DNA of 12,123 nt from Phycisphaerae bacterium (GTDB lineage Bacteria; Planctomycetota; Phycisphaerae; Sedimentisphaerales; Anaerobacaceae). The stretch covers positions 1 to 12,123 of the forward strand of contig JAUVYZ010000024.1 in the NCBI GenBank assembly GCA_030602845.1, in the 5' to 3' direction. This document shows positions 1-6,200 of the stretch, piece after piece. Numbering within the stretch: the first letter of the stretch is position 1; the number at the start of each line of letters is the position of its first letter. The translations under genes were made by a program, and so were the position numbers. The notes beneath the pieces are model-generated. The model was not told the origin of the DNA. It ran no database searches and saw nothing but the letters and a program-made list of their open reading frames with translations.

Positions 1-35
1 GGCTTTGTTTTTTCATAGCCCTTATCCGCATTTTT

Positions 36-212
36 CTTCATAATCCTTTGTAACTACACACTTTGCATCAATTTTACCCTCTGGCAAATTGGGTTTGTTT
101 GGGTTTGAATTGGGTTTGTTTTTTTGGACTGCGAAAGCGTCGTTTTTTCTGTAATCCTTTGTTATAAATGAGTTTACATTCATTTTGGCTTTTTGGAAAT
201 TGGGTTTGTTTT
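36..212 (-). repeat. Degenerate tandem repeat, two units 111 bp apart
   Basis: Two related units are visible. 'taatcctttg' occurs at 41-50 and again at 152-161, and 'aaattgggtttgttt' occurs at 86-100 and again at 197-211, both exactly 111 bp apart. An extra half copy of the second motif, 'gaattgggtttgtt', lies at 107-120. Read leftward the units translate in one frame to NKPNFQ...ITKDY and NKPNLP...VTKDY, because 111 bp is 37 codons. The pattern of NKPN/NKAN followed by TKDY is, from memory, common in short hypothetical proteins of Phycisphaerae, which suggests a dispersed DNA repeat family rather than a protein family. A 103-residue open frame (333-22) spans it, but no ribosome-binding site or recognisable domain supports it as a gene. 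Function is unknown. Confidence 0.6.
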
Positions 213-229
213 GCATAAAAGGTCTGATT

Positions 230-247
230 TGTAGAGGCCTCTCTACA
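230..247. repeat. Perfect inverted repeat TGTAGAG-GCCT-CTCTACA
   Basis: Seven-base arms TGTAGAG (230-236) and CTCTACA (241-247) are exact reverse complements around the 4-base loop GCCT. The palindrome lies between the 111-bp repeat units (36-212) and the A-rich 'cgaaa' tract (271-338). It is not followed by a T run on either strand, so it is not a classic terminator. It may be the edge or the structured part of a composite repeat element; this is inference. Confidence 0.5.
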
Positions 248-270
248 GTTGTAAAGGTGCGAGGACTGGT

Positions 271-338
271 GAAATCCGAAATACTAATATCGAAATTCGA
301 AACAATATCAAAATCTAAATGACCCAAATTCAAAACCT
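271..338. repeat. A-rich degenerate 'cgaaa/caaa' short repeat tract
   Basis: The tract is built from near-copies of a roughly 9-11 base word: gaaatccgaaa, atcgaaattcgaaac, atcaaaatct, cccaaattcaaaacc. Similar 'cgaaattcgaaacaa' intergenic tracts are, from memory, common in uncultured planctomycete and deltaproteobacterial genomes. No coding signal or promoter is convincing here. From this tract to 463 nothing else is visible. Confidence 0.4.
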
Positions 339-463
339 TGCCTTTCTTGCCAAATGATGCTTTTTTGCGTGTATCTGCTGATACTAAGACGTGTGGGGCT
401 CCACTAAATACCTGCCATTTCTATGGCGGTTTGCATTATACCAAATTTCAAGCAAAAGTCAAC

Positions 464-484
464 TAAAAAGTGCTTTATAAGCAC
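464..484 (-). terminator. Intrinsic terminator downstream of the GLUG gene
   Basis: On the minus strand a perfect 6-bp stem GTGCTT/AAGCAC with a 3-base loop (470-484) is followed directly by TTTTT (469-465). It lies about 63 bp past the stop codon of the leftward GLUG-repeat gene (547), which is where a rho-independent terminator is expected. The stem is short, so efficiency may be modest. Confidence 0.6.
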
Positions 485-546
485 ATAAATAGCTGGATCC
501 TTAAGACTCCTTACATGCTCGATAGTCAATAGAACATAATCAATTG

Positions 547-1995
547 TCAAAAGCCACTCAGCCAATTATCAACAAAGATTCTAAGGTCATTGATATCGAC
601 TGTGTCAAGTTGGTCAAGGTCTGTACCATCGCAATCATTTGATGCACCGCAGTTATCCTCGGCCCAGTGTGAAGCAAAGAACGAATAGTCGACAAAATCT
701 ACGCCATCGGGACAGCCGAAATCTCCCAGTACCGGCTGCCACCAGCTTAGTTTCGGATAACTCATTCCTTCGCAGTTCATCTTCCAGATAGGCGTGCTAA
801 AATCCCAGCCGGCATCGGTAAAGGTGCTCATAGTCTGCATCTGCTCTGTTGGAAGTGGAGTTCCATATCCGTTGTCCGGTCCACCAATGTCGATATCCCA
901 GAAGCAGTTCGAGATAATACCATCGGAGGAATTTTTCCCCACCAGGCCGCCGACATCATCAACACCATTGACATCGCTGATAGAATAGCAGTTCGAGATA
1001 CTGCCGACCTGATTCCGCCCCACCAGGCCGCCGACATCATACTCTCCCTCAACACCGCCGGTTGCATAGCAGTTGGTGATTGTGCCATAATAATTATATC
1101 CCACCAGTCCGCCGACTTCACGGTCTCCCGCAACGTTACCGGTTGAATAGCAGTCGGTGATTGTGGCTCCCTCAAGCCGCCAACCATTCACTCCCACCAG
1201 TCCGCCAACGCTTGAATTTCCCGAAACGCTGTCGCCATCGGCATAGCAGTTTGTGATTGTTCCTCCGTTTACTCCCACCAGGCCGCCGACAGAAGAATCA
1301 CCTGAAACGGTGCCCGTGGCATAGGAGTTGGTGATCGTGCCATGGTACCCATTCCCTCCCACCAGCCCACCGGTGCCCCATCCGGTTCCCGAAACGTCGG
1401 CTTCTGAATGGGAGTTGGTGATTGTGCCATAAAAAGTATCTCCCACCAGCCCGCCGACAAGATAATCACCTGCAATGCTGCCGCCCTCAACGTAACAGTT
1501 GGTGACGGTTCCTCTTCGTAGCCTACCAACGAGCGAACCAACAAAATACCCGCTTCCCGCATCAACATTCGGGTCAACCAATCCCAAATCTTTGACCTCT
1601 GCATTAGGGTCGTTGATATACCCGAAAAGTCCTATGTTGTCTTTATCAGTAGAAGTGTATGTGAAGTTTGAGATTGTATGGCCGCTGCCGTCAAATACAC
1701 CAGTAAACGGTTTATTGTCAGAAGATACCATGTATCCAATGATATTGAACGCATCACCTGTGAAGCCGCTCAAATCAATATTTGCCATCAACTTGAAGTG
1801 CTTGTCCCAGTCATCCTCATGCTCATTCAATCCAACCTCATTCATCTGCTCAGCCGTGTAAATCAGATACGGGTCATTCGGCTCTCCCGTACCCCCGCCG
1901 TATTTGGCGTGGGCCGGCAAGGCCAAAAAGCAGATGGCAAGCAATACAAGCAACAGAATCCCCACGCTGCTGAAAGTTTTGCTTGAATTAGCCAT
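547..1995 (-). CDS. Secreted GLUG-repeat protein with C-terminal dockerin-like domain
   Basis: Predicted exported surface or secreted protein of 482 residues, not an obvious enzyme. Residues 1-30 form a signal peptide (positive n-region, hydrophobic stretch 11-26, AHA before the cut at 30/31). Residues about 31-150 hold a beta-rich start typical of GLUG proteins (GTGEPNDPYLIYTAEQM, then FDGSGHTISNF). Residues about 150-370 carry eight GLUG units with core GGLVGxNxxGxIxNCYxxGxVxG; the first is degenerate (SLVGRLRRG). Residues 422-482 hold two Asp-rich EF-hand-like loops each followed by a helix ending in HW or NWL (DFGCPDGVDFVDYSFF; NDCDGTDLDQLDTVDINDL), as in the dockerin-like tails of planctomycete exported proteins. 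The ATG at 1995 is backed by GGAGGAA at 2009-2003. A promoter at 2144-2171 and a terminator at 464-484 suggest a single-gene transcript. GLUG repeats occur in bacterial surface proteins and adhesins; a role in adhesion or substrate binding is inference. Binding partner unknown. Confidence 0.88.
   Translation of the reverse strand: MANSSKTFSSVGILLLVLLAICFLALPAHAKYGGGTGEPNDPYLIYTAEQMNEVGLNEHEDDWDKHFKLMANIDLSGFTGDAFNIIGYMVSSDNKPFTGVFDGSGHTISNFTYTSTDKDNIGLFGYINDPNAEVKDLGLVDPNVDAGSGYFVGSLVGRLRRGTVTNCYVEGGSIAGDYLVGGLVGDTFYGTITNSHSEADVSGTGWGTGGLVGGNGYHGTITNSYATGTVSGDSSVGGLVGVNGGTITNCYADGDSVSGNSSVGGLVGVNGWRLEGATITDCYSTGNVAGDREVGGLVGYNYYGTITNCYATGGVEGEYDVGGLVGRNQVGSISNCYSISDVNGVDDVGGLVGKNSSDGIISNCFWDIDIGGPDNGYGTPLPTEQMQTMSTFTDAGWDFSTPIWKMNCEGMSYPKLSWWQPVLGDFGCPDGVDFVDYSFFASHWAEDNCGASNDCDGTDLDQLDTVDINDLRIFVDNWLSGF
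938..1532 (-). repeat. In-gene tandem repeats encoding GLUG units, period 81-93 bp
   Basis: The Leu-Val-Gly core (minus-strand CTG-GTG-GGx) recurs with its Val codon beginning at 940, 1021, 1102, 1195, 1276, 1360, 1444 and 1528. The spacings are 81, 81, 93, 81, 84, 84 and 84 bp, so all are whole codons (27, 28 or 31 residues). Near-identical DNA such as 'cccaccaggccgccgac' recurs in several copies, which points to expansion by unequal recombination or slippage and explains why long open frames also appear in the other minus-strand frames here. This is not a CRISPR array. Confidence 0.8.
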
Positions 1996-2085
1996 TTGAG
2001 CGTTCCTCCGAATAAAAATGTGCCTATTTTTGCGATTTGCGCATTGTAAAGCTCGCTTATATTATGGCAATTCAGGGGAAAGGGT

Positions 2086-2106
2086 GCTAAAAGTGCCGCT
2101 TTTAGC
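2086..2106. other. Hairpin in the leader of the GLUG gene
   Basis: Perfect 8-bp inverted repeat GCTAAAAG (2086-2093) / CTTTTAGC (2099-2106) around the loop TGCCG. It lies in the predicted leader of about 140 nt between the promoter at 2144-2171 and the start codon at 1995. There is no T run after it on the minus strand, so it is not a simple terminator. A role in mRNA stability or as a protein-binding site is possible but unproven. Confidence 0.45.
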
Positions 2107-2143
2107 CATCCTCAGCCCGGATAGCCGTAAAACGCATAAAAAG

Positions 2144-2171
2144 AGTATAGCAGATTTTTACAATATTTCAA
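2144..2171 (-). promoter_or_regulatory. Sigma70-like promoter for the GLUG gene
   Basis: On the minus strand TTGAAA (2171-2166) and TATACT (2149-2144) are separated by 16 bp. Each hexamer matches the consensus at five of six positions. The predicted transcript start near 2137 gives a leader of about 140 nt before the ATG at 1995. Confidence 0.55.
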
Positions 2172-2209
2172 GACAAAACTTTTTTCAGGCCCCCTTATGC
2201 TGCACCCTC

Positions 2210-2233
2210 GGCGCGGATGCGTCATCCTGCGCC
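2210..2233. other. Strong hairpin between the DUF1080 and GLUG genes
   Basis: GGCGC-GGAT (2210-2218) pairs with ATCC-(t)-GCGCC (2224-2233) around the loop GCGTC: nine base pairs, mostly GC, with one bulged base. It lies about 45 bp past the DUF1080 stop (2278) and upstream of the next promoter, so it may mark or protect the 3' end of the DUF1080 transcript. No T run follows it, so it is not a canonical intrinsic terminator. Confidence 0.4.
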
Positions 2234-2277
2234 AAGCTGAAAAACGTTATTGTAATCCGTTCCGACAAATTGCCGGG

Positions 2278-3057
2278 TCAATCAGCAATCAGATACGGCT
2301 GTTCCGGTAACTCACGTATCCAGATGTTTCGAAATTGCATAGGGTTGCCGTGGTCCTGGAGACTAATCGGTCCCTTGTCACGATGTGGCCGATATTTGGC
2401 CTTCTTTTTATGTTCTGTCCTGCCCTTGATCTCCACGTTGTTATGTACCACGACGCCGTTATGTAACACGGTGATTCGCGCTGGCCGAATACATTTGCCG
2501 GCCCCATCAAAGATAGGACGGACGAAGCTGACATCGAAGCTCTGCCACTGGCCGGGTGCTCGGCAAGCGTTGACCAGCGGCGGATACTGGCTGTAAATCG
2601 AGGCGGCCTGGCCGTCAGCATACGTCTTGTTATTGTACGAGTCAAGTATCTGCAGCTCATATATACCCATAAAGAAAACGCCGCTGTTGCCTCGCCCTTG
2701 ACTACTACCCTTGATAACCTTCGGCGTGGCCCACTCGATGTGCAACTGGCAATTGCCGAACGGTTTTTTCGTGCGAATGCTGCCGGTTTTGTTGACCTCC
2801 ATATAGTCGTTCTCGAGTTTCCACTTTGCCTCGCCCTTGTCACGGCGCCACTGCGAGAGGTCGTTGCCGTCGAAAAGGATGATTGCGTCAGACGGGGACT
2901 GGCCGAGCTGCGCGGCTGGGGTGATGACCGGCGGCCGCGGACGTGTGCCGTCGTGGACGTCGTACTTATCCTTTGCGGCATAGACACTGACGGCCAAGAC
3001 CAGCGCCACGACAGCCAGGCAAACAGCACTCTTCATCAGGATTGATTTTTCTTTCAT
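2278..3057 (-). CDS. Exported DUF1080 (3-keto-disaccharide hydrolase family) protein
   Basis: A 259-residue protein with an N-terminal signal peptide (hydrophobic 11-26, cut near YAA/KD at 27-28) and one DUF1080 domain (PF06439) at about 58-248. Family hallmarks visible are LFDGNDLSQW (61-70), the strand LHIEWATP (105-112), GRGNSGVFF (121-129), YELQILDSY (133-141), VLHNGVVVHNN (197-207) and the closing ISLQDHGNPMQFRNIWI (231-247). DUF1080 is a concanavalin/laminarinase-like beta-sandwich; some members hydrolyse 3-keto-glycosides, others are uncharacterised, and Planctomycetota carry many copies. The start is set at 3057 because AAGGAGGT lies just upstream with 5-nt spacing; an in-frame ATG at 3072 lies ahead of that site and has no support. 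It is 174 bp downstream of the large hydrolase fusion, so it may be co-transcribed or use a weak own promoter: TATAAT sits at 3140-3135 but lacks a good -35. A role in cleaving oxidised or substituted sugars is inference. Confidence 0.88.
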   Translation of the reverse strand: MKEKSILMKSAVCLAVVALVLAVSVYAAKDKYDVHDGTRPRPPVITPAAQLGQSPSDAIILFDGNDLSQWRRDKGEAKWKLENDYMEVNKTGSIRTKKPFGNCQLHIEWATPKVIKGSSQGRGNSGVFFMGIYELQILDSYNNKTYADGQAASIYSQYPPLVNACRAPGQWQSFDVSFVRPIFDGAGKCIRPARITVLHNGVVVHNNVEIKGRTEHKKKAKYRPHRDKGPISLQDHGNPMQFRNIWIRELPEQPYLIAD

Positions 3058-3060
3058 AAC

Positions 3061-3069
3061 TACCTCCTT
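3061..3069 (-). promoter_or_regulatory. Ribosome-binding site fixing the DUF1080 start
   Basis: Minus-strand AAGGAGGTA (3069-3061) is a near-perfect Shine-Dalgarno 5 nt ahead of the ATG at 3057. The in-frame ATG at 3072-3070 lies immediately 5' of this site, so initiation there would place the ribosome-binding site inside the reading frame. Confidence 0.75.
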
Positions 3070-3188
3070 CATTCTGTTGTTAACTGAAATTGGCCAAATG
3101 GCCGCTGCCGGGCTACATACCGGGCTTTGAAATCATTATAATACCCGAATCGGCTGCGGAATTCCACCCCATTTTGCGAATATTTTGT

Positions 3189-3209
3189 CTGCCGCCACCG
3201 GCGTGGCAG
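3189..3209. other. Hairpin downstream of the hydrolase fusion gene
   Basis: CTGCCGC and GTGGCAG pair as a 7-bp stem including one G-T pair, 23 bp past the stop of the leftward fusion gene (3232). No clear T run follows on the minus strand (ACAAAATATT). It may be a weak terminator or a processing/stability hairpin inside a longer transcript. Confidence 0.3.
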
Positions 3210-3231
3210 AAGTGACGCCGGGCATTCATAG

Positions 3232-6200
3232 TCAGTCTCCTGTGCGGCGGAGATAGAGGGCCAATTCGGGCCCGATTCCGGGCGGTGTCGGCCAAGTCTG
3301 GTTTCCCGCACCGACACGCTTCTGCTGAGTAACGCTCTTGCCGGTGGCACAGTCGAACCACCGCAGGGTGTAGTCGCCGGCCGTCATATTTCTCAGGCCG
3401 ATTTTGCCCTTCAGGTCCGAGGCGTAGGCAATGTAGCTATCGCCCGGCCGTGCCAACACATACTCGGTCCCGGCGTATTTCAACTCGTCGTGGGGCGACA
3501 TCTCATAGAAGCTGGTCGATTCGAAGAAGCGGACGAGTCGGCCACAATCTTTAAGGTCGCTGATGGGAGTGCCGGCGATGTCCATCCCCAGGACCATCAC
3601 GTATGCACCGCCCATCGCAATGGCCCAGCTCTTTTTTCGGGCCGTCGCTGCCGAGCCGTAGTTCGCCGCCTCGGCAAGGTTCAGGTTGTATTTGCCGGTG
3701 GCGCGCCGCCAGGCGGTTACCGTGCCGCGATGGAGGGCATCGGCCTTTTCGACGTTATATTGAATGGCGAACTGGTCGATGCCGGGGTCGTCAGCGAACT
3801 CTGAGAAGTCCAGGCCATTGAGCTTGTGGACGGCGATTACGTGGTCGTGGTCATCAGCGGCACGAATCTCGGCGGCGATTGTGCGGACGCGCTGCGGGCT
3901 GAACGCTTCCTGATACTCCTCGGCGATGCACCAAATCAGGTTCTTGTGGTGCTCGAAGCGGTTGACGAGTGCGTGGATGAAGCGCTTCTCGGCGCTGCCT
4001 ACACTATCGCCGGTGTTCCAGATGCGGGCACTGTCGTCGTAGAAAAAGAAGAAAATGACGATACCATTATAGTCCATCTCGGTAAACCAAGTAAACCACA
4101 GGTCGAGCACCGTTGGACTGATTCCCTCAGACGGATTGTTGTTCTTGAAGGGGTTGTGCGTTCGGTCGCCGTCGCCGCCGTGTGAACGGACGGCCATCAG
4201 GTAGATGCAGTTTGCACCGGTACCCTTTAATTTGTTGATGAGCGTCATCTGGTCGCCGGTGCGTGTGCCGTCGGGGTTGTGTTTGCCGCGATAGAGAAAA
4301 TCTTCCGGGTCGCCGGGACCACACATAAACAACGGTCTGCCGCCCTTACGCTTGAGCCACTGAGGATGCTGAGGGTCAACAATGAGCTGACCGGTTCGAG
4401 GCCCGGATTCTTTCACAGCATCTTTGAGCGGTTTCAGTGCCCTGTTGCTGCCGCCGAAGTCACCCACAGCAATTGCCCAATCAGAGCGATATGGCGCATC
4501 CCATATCTGGTCTTTTCCAGCGAGCATACCCAGCTCGATTTCGTGATATGTCTTTTTCGTATCCACAGCAATAGCCGGCTGCACGCCCGCCATACCCGAC
4601 AGATTCATGCGAATCGACGAAGCATCCTCCTTATAAAAGACATAGTGCTTACGCTCGGGCGTCTTAAGGCCATAGCCGTCGGTCAGGCTGTTGTCCGGCA
4701 CGCAGACCGGCAAGAACCTTCCTTTCCAGAATTTACCTGCGCAGTGCAACTGTTCCGGGTCCGGGTAGGGGTACGTGCTACGGGGATAGAATCCCCAGAA
4801 GCAACCCATGCCACCAGCCATGGTGAGTTTCCAGAGAAACCGGCGTGTGCCGTCCATGTCCAAGTCGGCGTTGCGCAGGTACGTGTGCCGTTCCTCATAA
4901 AGATGCGGACGTTTGGTGTCTGAGTTCAGGTCTTTGCAGATTTCTTCGTATGTTCTTACTTGGTAATTGCTATACGATTTGGCATCGAGTTCGCCATTAT
5001 GCCGTCCCCGGCCCCACAACAGGTGCCGCCAGCCCATGTGCCTGTGCGTGTACCGGGCCCATTCCCGCAGGTCATTCTCCGTGGTCCACTCCTGTAGGTC
5101 GAACCCGTAGCCCATTGTCCATCCCGGCAGTGGGCCAAGCCGAGCAGCAATGTAGCGCTGGAGGCGCTTGTCTGGGATTCCATTCTTGCCTCCGACCCCG
5201 ATGGGTGTCCATTTGCGCGCCTCGTCGCCCCACGCCCAGATGTGGACGCGACAACCTTGGCCGTGGGCGGTCGTGATGACTTTTTCCAGGATTTCAAAAG
5301 TCCTCGGGTCGGGGTTTTTGCTGTTGTGGTCGGCATAGCTAATCGCCCCGAGTTTGAACCAGTTGTTATTGACATGAACGAAGATGGTGTCAAATCCGTG
5401 TTTCTTAGCATTTTCAAGGTATGCCTGAATCATCCTTGTGTCGGCGAAGTCCGAAAGTGATTCCCACCGCGGAAAGCGCCTGCCATTCATGTAAGCGTTA
5501 AACCGGTAGGCCTCCAGCTCGCCTTCGTTTCCCACCTGGAGGGCAAACTTGTTGCCGTACGCTTTCAGGAAGCCCTTTATGTTGGGGTTTGGGTTGGGCT
5601 TGACTGTCACCGTTCCCCTGCGGCCATTTAGCTGTGCAGCGCTGCTGGAGGTGATAAACGTCCAGTTACCGGTCCGCGTGCCGGTGAAGCGAAACTTCCA
5701 CGTCTTGTCGCCGTCATAAAACATCTCTGTTGTGCGTTTTTGGGTTCCCGCAAAGCGGGGTCCCTCATCACTGCCGCTATGGCTAAACGTTACTGTCCCC
5801 AAAACATCGAACGGATTACCCGAATATGAAACGTTCTCCACGCTCCATTCCATATATTTCCACATAACCCCCGTCCTATTACCAAAATCCTTAGCATCAC
5901 TTTTGGCCCCGCCCTTTTTGGACCGCTTGCCCCCCAATTCTTTAGGATTTGAAGCCGCCGCTTCCATCAGCAACTTCAGCGCATAGTTCACCATTTTGTT
6001 TCCGCGGATTTTCGTGTCGTTCCAGCTCACTATCAAATCCAGACTTGGCATAACAACCATAGCACGTATATCGCCGTGCCCAAAGCACCCGAACACATCA
6101 TCTGGAACGCCGGGCCAATTGCGCTTCCCATCACGGTCCACACCGTTTACCCACCAGGCAAAACTGTAACTGCCATTGTGGTCGCACTGGTTGTTACCAC

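Noticed and set aside
22..333. 103-codon minus-strand open frame as a real small protein gene
   Set aside because: It consists of two degenerate tandem repeat units plus an A-rich repeat tract, has no recognisable domain and no Shine-Dalgarno ahead of its ATG. It is better described as repeat DNA.
938..1532. Regularly spaced repeats as a possible CRISPR array
   Set aside because: The intervals are coding, the conserved word is short and encodes the GLUG core, spacing varies only by whole codons, and no cas gene is present.
828..1604. Two further minus-strand open frames (1187-828 and 1604-1269) inside the GLUG gene
   Set aside because: They are frame-shifted readings of the GLUG tandem repeats; because the period is a multiple of three, all frames tend to stay open.
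2018..2596. 192-codon plus-strand open frame between the GLUG and DUF1080 genes
   Set aside because: Its 3' half is antisense to the clear DUF1080 domain, its product has no recognisable fold, and its 5' part covers the leftward promoter and hairpins.
3058..3072. ATG at 3072 as the DUF1080 start
   Set aside because: The Shine-Dalgarno AAGGAGGT lies between this ATG and the next in-frame ATG at 3057, so only 3057 has a properly placed ribosome-binding site.
3092..3103. GGCC-AAAT-GGCC dyad upstream of the DUF1080 gene as an operator
   Set aside because: The arms are only 4 bp and GGCC is common in this sequence, so the dyad is not distinguishable from chance.
4279..4923. 214-codon plus-strand open frame antisense to the hydrolase fusion
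   Set aside because: It lies wholly opposite conserved barrel sequence, has no domain, and is one of many such shadows expected in a moderately GC-rich gene of this length.
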